Shown piece after piece: positions 50,701-60,200 of a stretch of DNA of 64,000 bases. The first letter of the stretch is position 1, and each line of letters starts with the position of its first letter. Position numbers and translations under genes: made by a program. The notes beneath the pieces were generated by a model. The model was not told the DNA's origin and did not search any database. It was given only the letters and a program-made list of their open reading frames with translations. Origin of the DNA: an uncultured Veillonella sp. (GTDB lineage: Bacteria > Bacillota > Negativicutes > Veillonellales > Veillonellaceae); NCBI RefSeq assembly GCF_900545795.1, contig NZ_URAR01000006.1:52453-116452 (forward strand). Direction: 5' to 3'.

Positions 50701-53531
50701 ATTCCTTCATACGATGGGAATAAGAAATTACCACTACCATTAGAACGGATGCTATTTAAAGAACCTACTACAGTGGCACCAAAGTTTTGAGCCCCATAGG
50801 CCGCTGTATTCATTCGACCAGAACCGTCAAAGCTGCCTGTTGCAATGGAATAAGAACCAAGCATCGTGGAGAACAAGCCTTTAGCATAGGTATTGGTGCC
50901 TACAGCTGTTTGATTTACATGGAAACCAATCGCGTCATTGCCCTTTACTTGTTTATCACCCATAAGGCCATTATAGGTACGGCCACCGATGTCGATGGAA
51001 CCAGTACGGCCTTTTGCATTTACACCCATAGCAATACCGGTGGCTACACGACTGCGGTCAGTTGGATTGTCATACCCACCAGAACCGCCCTTAGGCCAGT
51101 TAGTTGGATCAAAGCCAAGTTTTGCTTCCTGTTCACCACCACCAGCAAATACACGAGCATTCTTACCAATTGCAATATGACCATCTAATCCAATATTAGG
51201 GTCTACACCTGCACCATCACCAATAATAACTGTGCTATCACCGCTAGTTCTAGTGTTACGGCCGATAACTACGCCACCAGCGCCAGCCATACTGTTGTTA
51301 AAGCCAATAGCTACACTGCCTTCACCACTGGCCGTTACTTTCGGGCCAATCGCAATGGCATTAGTGCCTGTAGCACCAGCATTGTTTTTATTGCCTGTTT
51401 CAGTGGAGTTTACGGAGAAATATTCAACGCCTTTTATCGCTGCTAAATCAGCTTTCGTTGCAATATTATTAACCGTTAAATCACCACCAGCATTACGAGC
51501 TAATGTTAAGGTGCCATTTTCTAACTTAGCACCTGTTACATAAGTATCTTGTAAACCAGTGATAGTAACCGAATTCGTTGTATTGCCAGAAGAATCAGTT
51601 ACTGTAATGGTACCTGCACCAGTAGCTTGATTATATGTGGCTGTACCGCCTGTTACTTTTGTGTCATTATCAATAGCATTGATTGTATATGTTGTACCAT
51701 TTTCAGGAGTCGATGCTGTACTAATGGAGGAAATATTTGCTCCTGCTACAAGAGATACTTTAGCTGCCTTTAATTGTGCTACGTTAACTGCATCAGTATC
51801 TTGTGCACCAGCCGCTACATTTGTGATTTGACGCGTAATTTCAGTACTTCCAGAGGCTGAATTTGCCCCTACAGAAATACTACCACGATTAGCTTTCCAA
51901 GTTAGAGTATCTTTTGTACTATCAGTACCGGTGGATGGATCATAGCCTTTAACTCCAGCCGCTGTATTCGCTCTAGAAAGCGCACCTAATGCAACACCAT
52001 TTTCAGCATGAGCATATGCATATTTCCCTATAGCAACGCCATTCTCAACATCACTTAGCGTTGAATGACCTAATGCTAATCCGCCTTCACTTTTAACAGT
52101 TGCACCATAGCCTACAGCTGTGCCATATCCGTTATCAGCTAATTTATGATATTGTCTAGACGCTGCATCACTACTATTAATAGTTCTTAAATCTGGCGCA
52201 TATTGTTTCTTTTCATCATCAGACAACTTATTATAATCTACTTCACTTATAGGTTTATCTGTATTAGCAAATACACTAGCATAACTACCAACAGCAACAG
52301 AACCGCCACTATAAGTACCAGCCTTATATCCGCTTGCTAATGAATCCTTTGTATTAGCTCGTGCATAGCTTCCTAGTGCAGTCGAATTATCCTGTTGTGA
52401 TCCAGCATCCTGACCAATTGCAACGCCTCTAAACTCAGATGATGTCATATGGCCTATCGATACACTACCTTGGCTGTTAGCTTTACTAAGTTGACCTAGG
52501 GCAACAGCTGTAGTGGTTTTACTATTGGAATAATCACCAATTGCAACCCCAGCTTCAGCAAAAGACTTTGTACCTATGGCTACAGCATTACCAGATTTTG
52601 ATTTTGCTTGATATCCAATAGCAATTTGCCCACTAAAATCGCTGCCCTCAACAACTGCTGCTTTATAGCCTAACACAACACTTTGAGGCCCTGTTGTAGT
52701 TGCTCCAGCACCAATTACAACAGAAGCTTCTTTTGTAGCTCCATCATTATTATAATTACTTAATGACTCACCTTTAACACCACTCACTGATACATAATGA
52801 GGTGCTATCTCAGCTATCTTTTTAAATTGAGCAATATTAACTGCATCCGTATCTTTAGTCCCAGCAGCTACATTTGTAATTTGACGTGTTTGTACTTTGT
52901 TGCTAATGGTCCCATCATTTGGATACGCATCTACCGCGTCTTGTGAAACACCTACAGACACAGCGGCTAACGTCGATTTCCAGACAGCAGAATCATCTAA
53001 TGAAGATTTATCTGACATAGTGCTAAAAGGATCATACCCAGCTACACCTGCTTTAGTATATGCAACAGAATTAGAGCCAATAGCAACACCATCACTAACT
53101 TTAGAATGTGTATTATACCCAATCACAACTACACGATCCGTTGGTGTTATGATTTGATTAGTCCCTGGTGTAGACCCAATAACTACATTATAGTTGGAGT
53201 TATTAACGCGACGTCCATCACCAAGTATTACATTGCTTGCACTAGTGCCTCCAGCTGAGTTATTAGTCCCGATTATATAATTACTTTTATTTGAGAAATC
53301 AGCCTTACTATTTGTGCCTTCAACAAAATTTGTCCCTTGCGAATTATCAACCGCCTGTACATCAAAACCAAACACACCACTGCACAGAGCAAAAACAGAC
53401 AAAGCAATACTTAACTTCTGTCCCATCTTGCTATGTGTAGATGCAGGCTTTCCATTATTCTTAGCCAACTCTGATACTACCACATAGCTGCCTTTTACTT
53501 TGCTCCAAACAACTTTGTAATGCTTATTCAT
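47727..53531 (-). CDS. Trimeric autotransporter adhesin 1 (YadA-like), 1934 aa
   Basis: Surface adhesin expected to trimerise. Residues 1-60 are an ESPR-type long signal peptide (MNKHYKVVWSKVKGSYVVVS, then a hydrophobic core ending FDVQA). The passenger is a head made of YadA-type left-handed beta-roll repeats (AIGxxAxA), neck and stalk pieces with QITNVAAGTKDTDAVN, a collagen-like Gly-X-Y segment (about 1257-1302), and further stalk. The YadA anchor is about 1818-1888 (AALAALHPLEF ... NAGVTLRVG). It is followed by about 45 coiled-coil residues, so the barrel does not end the protein. RBS GGGAGG; promoter at 53805-53834. About 1.5 kb is nearly identical to adhesin 2. Confidence 0.95.
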   Translation of the reverse strand: MNKHYKVVWSKVKGSYVVVSELAKNNGKPASTHSKMGQKLSIALSVFALCSGVFGFDVQAVDNSQGTNFVEGTNSKADFSNKSNYIIGTNNSAGGTSASNVILGDGRRVNNSNYNVVIGSTPGTNQIITPTDRVVVIGYNTHSKVSDGVAIGSNSVAYTKAGVAGYDPFSTMSDKSSLDDSAVWKSTLAAVSVGVSQDAVDAYPNDGTISNKVQTRQITNVAAGTKDTDAVNIAQFKKIAEIAPHYVSVSGVKGESLSNYNNDGATKEASVVIGAGATTTGPQSVVLGYKAAVVEGSDFSGQIAIGYQAKSKSGNAVAIGTKSFAEAGVAIGDYSNSKTTTAVALGQLSKANSQGSVSIGHMTSSEFRGVAIGQDAGSQQDNSTALGSYARANTKDSLASGYKAGTYSGGSVAVGSYASVFANTDKPISEVDYNKLSDDEKKQYAPDLRTINSSDAASRQYHKLADNGYGTAVGYGATVKSEGGLALGHSTLSDVENGVAIGKYAYAHAENGVALGALSRANTAAGVKGYDPSTGTDSTKDTLTWKANRGSISVGANSASGSTEITRQITNVAAGAQDTDAVNVAQLKAAKVSLVAGANISSISTASTPENGTTYTINAIDNDTKVTGGTATYNQATGAGTITVTDSSGNTTNSVTITGLQDTYVTGAKLENGTLTLARNAGGDLTVNNIATKADLAAIKGVEYFSVNSTETGNKNNAGATGTNAIAIGPKVTASGEGSVAIGFNNSMAGAGGVVIGRNTRTSGDSTVIIGDGAGVDPNIGLDGHIAIGKNARVFAGGGEQEAKLGFDPTNWPKGGSGGYDNPTDRSRVATGIAMGVNAKGRTGSIDIGGRTYNGLMGDKQVKGNDAIGFHVNQTAVGTNTYAKGLFSTMLGSYSIATGSFDGSGRMNTAAYGAQNFGATVVGSLNSIRSNGSGNFLFPSYEGIANTITGVANITDKSNGSLIYGAGNKISNSITSINAPTSGAASVDAMVDTLQSAIRSSKSGGATMAFGGGNVADYTRRTAIIGVNNTVTGTASNISESNAITGFENTATNVDNVTVTGSNNKIENTKNTILFGDNRKLTSANNSVVMGAASKETELKVTDATVIGYNANVTVKDGVALGSGSIASIANNVAGYDPVTGQASTKTGATWKSTLGSVSVGVLGDDGVATQSRQITGVAAGMKATDAVNVAQLQAMADAISESASGAHTAITVNGKDVTPGKDKLGESVKDNNLEVAAVTKDGKTTYDIKLSKELVIGSKGEPGKPGENGEPGTPGKDAEPGSITIIGTPGPKGDDGQPGKDTSANISVKDGVNGLDGENGVTRIVYTDEDGKEHQVATMGDGLKFAGDDGAEHVIAKKLNEQLDLKGGAKDFTENNIAVVADVDDEGNATGLHVKLAKNINLADGSIVFNETAKDDKGNSLVKGEDGKWYIDLTGAVYDKENNTYTKDGNPVAPVTPTISGTVELTQNGLNNGGNKITNVANGTDATDAINKGQLDDAIKGVNTTINASKAQSGKNITVDTKTNEVNLNDSITLGSESDKTKQVTVDGNGAKVTAGDGTNKVVVDGSKGQVVIGDGADKVTVGNKYITGLDNTTWAPGDNGENIVADRAATEGQLHDLANQVTNQINEINTSVKESSRVFAGDEGEGKKVTVKSGETLHLNGGAAVDNLSDGNIGVVTQKDDEGNSTNGLDIKLSKDLKGLNSVTTKELTVTEKANIGDVTIEGDTITVGKGDNQTIINGEGISIPGKDGKDGVNISGEGIDMGGNPITNVGEAVNPGDAINKGQFDNTINNIGNGMNQMSNRISKLDRRVDRVGAGAAALAALHPLEFSPEAKWEVSAGVGNYRGANALALGAFYRPNGDTMFSIGTSLGGGENMVNAGVTLRVGEGETENYPARKVMAQQIKDLQTVVDSQNAKIEELTQLVNTLVQNAGK
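49625..49760 (-). other. Collagen-like Gly-X-Y segment inside adhesin 1
   Basis: Encodes a run of Gly-X-Y triplets such as GEPGKPGENGEPGTPGKD and GPKGDDGQPGKD, interrupted once (AEPGSITII). It corresponds to residues about 1257-1302, between the head and the stalk. Trimeric autotransporters already hold three chains together, so a triple helix is possible. Confidence 0.85.
50150..51710 (-). repeat. Long direct repeat shared by adhesin 1 and adhesin 2 (copy 1)
   Basis: This stretch of adhesin 1 is nearly identical, by eye, to 56430-57975 in adhesin 2, same orientation. The best part encodes NNSMAGAGGVVIGRNTRTSG, then TRSGDSTVIIGDGAGVD-like head repeats and a VGSLNSIRSNGSG block. It is the main block of homology between the two genes. 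Confidence 0.85.
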
Positions 53532-53804
53532 TAAATTAAGCCTCCCTTGTTACAACTTTTTGTCCTATTCACCTAAAAACTCTAATGTACTAATGAATTT
53601 TGGGTAAATAAAGCAATTGATCTATAAATTATTTTCTAAGTAAACTTGCTGATACTGCCTATCCGATCCCCCTATCATTATGACTCTATCAGTTAAGTTT
53701 ATTTATAAAAAATAAATTACATATAAATATTTTTAACTATCCAACCCTAAATGGTATATAATTCCACTCCCCTCATGTAATGATTACCAAAATATATTAC
53801 CTAT

Positions 53805-53834
53805 ATTTTATTATTTTATGACTGATTATGTCAA
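53805..53834 (-). promoter_or_regulatory. Promoter of adhesin 1
   Basis: Minus strand: consensus TTGACA (53829-53834), 18-bp spacer and TAAAAT (53805-53810). This gives a leader of about 270 nt before the ATG, similar in length to that of adhesin 2. Confidence 0.65.
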
Positions 53835-54174
53835 CAATCACCCCCATCATCATACTGTTAATTTTCATATTTTTTTCATTTAAGTTTGCCTTAATTCAAG
53901 TGTTTTTCTCAACATCAATTATCATCTTGAATAACTTTCAACTTTAATTCATTTTTACTTCATGTTTGATGGTGTTATAAGTTTTTTAATTATACAGTAT
54001 TTACAAATAACAAAATTCTACATTTCTTCAATATATACTTACATGGCATTTGATATATGACAGCCTTATTTTAAAATTTAATTAAACATATTATTACCTA
54101 TAATAAATTGTTTCCTTATATTATTCATTGTTATTCCCATGTATATCTTATTAACGTCTATGTATTAACTATGA

Positions 54175-54220
54175 AAAACAAAAAGAAGGATAACAAGACT
54201 TCACTTGTCATCCTTCTTTT
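54175..54220 (-). terminator. Rho-independent terminator after adhesin 2
   Basis: 14-bp stem AGAAGGATAACAAG / CTTGTCATCCTTCT with one mismatch and a 6-nt loop, then TTTTTGTTTTTC on the minus strand. It is about 36 bp beyond the adhesin 2 stop. Confidence 0.88.
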
Positions 54221-54255
54221 ATTTTTATACTATACGACGAATATAGTTACAAAAC

Positions 54256-57200
54256 TTATTTTTGTAGCGCTGCTACAGCTTGTAATAATTGTTCAATCTT
54301 CTGATTTTGTTCTTCTAATCGAGCATCTTGAGCTGCAAGCTTAGCATCTTGCTCTGCTACTACACCTTTAAGAGTTTTAATTTCTTCAGCCATTAATCTA
54401 CGCGCTGGATGCTCTTCTGTTTCGCCATCGCCGACACGTAGAGTTACTCCGGCATTAATCATATTTTCACCGCCACCTAAAGATGTACCGATGCTAAACA
54501 TTGTGTCACTATTTGGGCGATAGAAAGCACCAATTGCAATAGCATTCGCGCTCTTATAATTACCTACACCAGCAGATACTTCCCATTTTGCTTCTGGGCT
54601 GAACTCTAATGGATGCAATGCAGCAAGCGCTGCCGCACCAGCACCAACGCGATCTACACGACGATCGAGTTTGCTAATACGATTTGACATTTGATTCATA
54701 CCATTACCAAAATTATTAACAACATTGTTTAATTGGCCTCTACTTACTGCATCACCAGGTTCAATACCATCACCAATGTTATGAATCACATTGCCACCCA
54801 TGTTAACATTATCGCCATTTACTACAACCGTATTTCCTTCAGAACCTTTAACAGTCAAACCATCATTGTTGATAGTTATGTTGCCAGTTGTTACCGAATT
54901 ATCATTGATGATAGTTTGGCTATCACCTTTGCCTACTGTAATAGTATCGCCAGCAATAGACACATCACCGATGTTAGCACCTTTATTAACAGTTAGATTT
55001 TCTGTAGTTACAGAATTTAAGCCTGTAAGGTCTTTAGATAACTTAATATCTAAGCCTTGACCATTAGCAACTACACCAATATTACCATCTGATAAATTGG
55101 TCGCATCAGCGCCACCTTTAAGATTTAAGGTTTCACCATTCTTAACGGTTACTTTTACGCCATCATCACCAGCAAATACACGGCTAGAATCTTTTACCGC
55201 TGTATCAATATTACTAATTTGATCAGCAATATCTTTTAATTGACCTTCAGTAGCAGCGCGGTCAGGAACATAGCCATTAGTTTCAGGAGCCCAAGTTATA
55301 TTATCAAGACCTGTAATGAATTGGCCATTTTCTGTTTTCCCCAAGGAGGTACCATCTGTTTTAATAGGACTTGCCTCTTGGTTACCCATGATAATTTGGT
55401 CGCCAGGTTTACCATTGTCTACGCCAATAATTACTTGACCGTTTGAACCATCAAGAGCTACTTGGTTTTCACCTTCACCAGCTTTAACAGAGGCATCTTT
55501 ACCATCAATTGCCACTTGGTTAGCGCCGGATCCAGCAGTAATTGTACCTTCGCTACCTTTAATTACTACTTGTTTAGTCGTATCTTTACCAAGCGTAATA
55601 TCTTCTTTAAGAGATACTTTATTATTTTCTACAGAAATATTATCGCCAGCAGTTACCTTAGCTGCTTCAACTTGTTGACCTACAAGTGTAATAACATCCC
55701 CAATATTAGCTACATTAGTATTGTTATTATATACTGGGTTGCCATTTTCATCTTTGCCAGTTGCACCGCTACCTACATTAGTGATTTGTTTATCACCCAT
55801 GTTGATGCCACCATTATTAATTGTGATGCCACCAGTATAATTTCCGTCAGCACCTTTTGTACCACCTACATTGATGCTAGTAAGACCAGTTAAGTCTTTA
55901 GCTAATTTAACAGTTAATGTACCATTATCAGCGATTACACCAATATTATTATCGCTAAGTTTCTCAGGCTCAGTTATACCACCCTTAACATCTACTTGGT
56001 TGTTAAGTTTAACGTCAAATGCTGTACCAGTATCACCACCAAATTTCAAGCCATCGTCTGTAGTAGCTACTTTATCACTCAACTTAATATCATACGTAGT
56101 TTTACCATCTTGAGTTTTAGCAGCAATCGTTAAATTATTATCTTCTACCTCTGTACCAGGTTTTACCTCTTTAGTATTGAGCGTAATCTCTGTATGTGCC
56201 CCATTAGCTGATTCACTAACTGCTGTTGCTACAGCTTTTAATTGAGCTACGTTAACTGCATCGGTATCATCGGTACCAGCCGCTACATTGGTAATCTGAC
56301 GTGTATTATCTGCTGCACCAACAGATACGGCGGCTAATTTAGAAGTCCAAGTCGCAGTAGCCTTTTCTGCCGCTGTCAAATCTTTTCCTGCAGGAATGTA
56401 ACCTAATTTACCAGCAGCAGTATTAGCAATAGAGCCAGAACCAAGAGCTACACCATCTTTTACTGTTACATTGGCATTATAACCAATTACAGTTGCATCA
56501 GTAACGTTTAATTCAGTTTCTTTAGATGCTGCCCCCATTACAACACTATTATTCGCACTTGTTAACTTACGGTTATCACCGAATAAAATCGTGTTTTTAG
56601 TGTTTTCAATTTTATTATTACTACCTGTCACAGTTACATTATCTACATTAGTCGCTGTATTTTCAAAGCCAGTAATAGCATTGGCTTCACTAACATCTTC
56701 AGCTGAACCAGTTACTGTATTATTAACACCTATAATAGCGGTACGTTGTGTATAATCTGCTACGTTGCCACCACCAAAGGCCATAGTCGCTCCACCACTA
56801 TCACTGCTTCTGATAGCACTTTGCAATTTATCTACCATTGCATCTACAGAATCAGCTCCAGAAGTTGGTGCCACAATTCTTGTAATGGAATTACTAATCT
56901 TATTACCTGCACCATAAACAAGGGAACCATTGGTATTATCTGTAATATTGGCTACACCTGTAATTGTATTGGCAATCCCTTGATAAGATGGGCTGAATAA
57001 TCCACCACTGCCATTAGAACGAATGCTATTTAAAGAGCCTACTACAGTAGCGCCAAAGTTTTGAGCACCATAGGCCGCCGTATTCATTCGACCAGAACCA
57101 TCAAAACTACCTGTTGCAATGGAGTAAGAACCAAGCATGGTGGAGAACAAGCCTTTAGCATAAGTATTGGTACCTAAGGCTGTTTGATTTACATGGGAGC

Positions 57201-60200
57201 CAATCGCATTATTACCGGCTACTTGTTTTCCACCCATGAGTCCATTATAAGTACGAGCACCAATATCAATGGAACCAGTACGACCTTTTGCATTAACGCC
57301 CATAGCAATACCAGTGGCTACACGGCTGCGGTCAGTTGGATTATCATAACCGCCAGCACCACCCTTAGGCCAGTTAGTTGGATCAAAGCCAAGTTTTGCT
57401 TCCTGTTCGCCGCCGCCGGCAAATACACGAGCATTCTTACCGATTGCAATATGACCATCTAATGCAATATTAGGGTCTACACCTGCACCATCACCAATGA
57501 TAACGGTACTATCACCACTAGTTCTAGTGTTGCGGCCAATAACTACGCCACCAGCGCCAGCCATACTGTTGTTAAAACCAATAGCTACACTGCCTTCACC
57601 ACTGGCCGTTACCTTAGGACCAATCGCAATAGCATTAGTACCTGTAGCACCTGCATTGTTTTTGTTTACAGTTTCTGTAGATTTTACAGAGAAATATTCA
57701 ATTTTATTAGCAGCTAAATCGTCTTTAGTTGCAATATTAGAGACCGTTAAATTACCACCAGCATTACGAGTTAATGTTAAGGTACCATCTTTAAGCGTTG
57801 CCCCCGTTACATAAGTATCTTGTAAGCCTTCAATAGTGATAGGGGTAGTTGTATTGCCAGAAGAATTAGTTACTGTAATAGTACCAGCACCTGTAGTTTG
57901 ATTATATGTTGCAGTACCACCAGTTACCTTGGTGTCGTTATCAACGCCATTAATTGTATACACTGTAGAGCCATCAACTGCTGTACTTGGGCTTACAGTT
58001 ACAGAATTAGCATCACCTGTAGCGGCTTCTACTTTTACACGAGATGCTTTTAATTGTGCTACGTTAACGGCATCAGTATTTTGCCAACCAGCAGCTACGC
58101 CTGTGATTTGACGAGTATTATTAGGCGTACCTATAGATAAGGCCCCCTTACCAGATTGCCACACGCCAGTCGTATTAGTAGATTGCGCATCTGTACTTGG
58201 ATCATATCCTTTTACCTTGGCAGCCGTAGTGGCTTGTGAGCCTGCCCCTAAGGCTATGCCACCTGAAACTTTAGCTTTAGCTCCATAGCCTAGAGCGATA
58301 CCTTGCTCAGCTGCTTTTTCAACAACAGTACTTGGTTCTGATGCGCTAGTGCCGCTACCAATGGCAATCGAATAATCAGCTAGCGCCTGAGTTTCTCCAC
58401 CAATAGCTACGCCTTCGTAACCTTCAACAGTAAGATTTCTACCGATAGCAATACCGCCATCTTCATTAGTTTGGCCGACGGTATTATTAGAACCAAATGC
58501 TAAGCCCTTGCTCTTTACTGTATTATTTTGGCCAATTGCATAGGCCGCTTTAACATTATTAAGTGTACCAATCGTTACTCCTTGGTCACCGCTGACAGTG
58601 TTACCTGCACCAATAACTACATTATGTTGCCCCTTCACAGTCGTTGGAGTTACTACTCCTGAAGGGCTATTATTATAATCTGTTGCTAGTACACTGTTAT
58701 AAATACCATTTATAGTCGCACCATTTGCAACTACAACGCTACCATTAACTTTTCCATTCGTACCGTTCTTAGCACCGTCTAATGTCGTACCATTACCTAA
58801 TACAATCGAGTTAACCGCATCTTGCGAGTTGCTAGAATTAATCCCAATTACGATAGAATCATTAGCCTTAGCACCATCATTTGCGAAGTTAGAACCAGCT
58901 GCTTCTTTATCACTTTTAGTAGAGTAGTAATGCACTTTACTGTTATGCACATCCGAAGTAGTTGCCAAACCAGTTACTGTAATAGGTCTCCCTTCATTCT
59001 GGTTAATTGTTAACGTACCATCACTAAGTGTAGCACTTGTAACGTATGTGTCCTCGGCATTAACTGTATATACTGTACCGCCATCTAAAGTGGCAGTAGA
59101 CTCTACAGAAGCAATATTAGTACCACCTGTAACAGTTACTTTAGCTGCCTTTAATTGTGCTACGTTTACTGCATCAGTGTCTTGTGTACCAGCTGCTACA
59201 TTTGTGATTTGACGAGTACCGGCAGGAGTAGTTTCATCAACCGCTGCATACCCTACAGATACAGCACCTAAGGTAGATGTCCAGGTAGGTGTGTCTAATG
59301 CAGCATCACTAGATGCATCTGCTACTCTAATAGTAGCATCTGTTGTTGTATCTTCTATTGCACTTGGATTATAACCTTGTACGCTAGAATCAGTTGCTGC
59401 GATAGATTCGGAACCAAGAGCGACGCCACCATTGATAGATACATCAGTGTTATAACCAAGCATTACAGCGTTGGAGATATTTTCAGTGTGAACTTTTTTA
59501 GGTGTATTCTCAACAACAGTATACTCAATCTCAGGAATCCTTGAGTCATTTGTCTCAAATTTCTTGACTACTTCTTTTTCTTCCGTTGCCATTGAGCCAA
59601 GAACTAAGTTATGCTCACCACCACTTAGAACATGATAGTCACCTACAATTATATTATCTGAAGCCTGTTTGATTGTATTGCCTGTTCCGATAATGGATGA
59701 ATTAGTGACACTATCAGCATTATTCATAGAACCTGCAATTACATTTCTAATACTATTTTCTTCCTTAGTACCTAATACTGTATTACTAGACCCTAAAATT
59801 TGCGAATTGTTCACATAGTCTATAGTATTTCCACTACCTATCACAGAAGTATTACCGCCACTAGACTCAATATATTGTTTTAATATAGATTGCCCAGTTT
59901 CATATGTTGGAATTTCACTCTCTGGAACATTATCAAGCCCTTGTCCATAATATTGCGCTAATGCGCTCATATTAAAGGATATATATTCCATCAAGTTATC
60001 AGTATTACTTTGTTTCCCCTCCGAATGTAAAACTGTATTGCCTGAACCATAAATTAAAGCGCTATTTGCCCCTTCAGTCTTATTAAAGGTGCCTGTAATA
60101 TTGTTTACAGCACCATCGATACTAGACAAAAAGCTTGTTTTTTCAGCTCCACTTTTTATAGTGTTATAAGAGCCGTATATCGATGATAGTAATCCAGTAT

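Larger units (their letters stand above)
53532..54255. other. 724-bp gap between adhesin 1 and adhesin 2
   Basis: AT-rich. Contains the adhesin 1 leader and promoter (53805-53834) and the adhesin 2 terminator (54175-54220). The stretch of about 53840-54170 has no confident gene; a plus-strand open frame of 78 codons there looks spurious. No RNA gene was recognised. Confidence 0.6.

Noticed and set aside
54108..54344. Plus-strand 78-codon open frame near the adhesin 2 terminator
   Set aside because: Runs over the terminator hairpin and antisense to the adhesin 2 end; no RBS.
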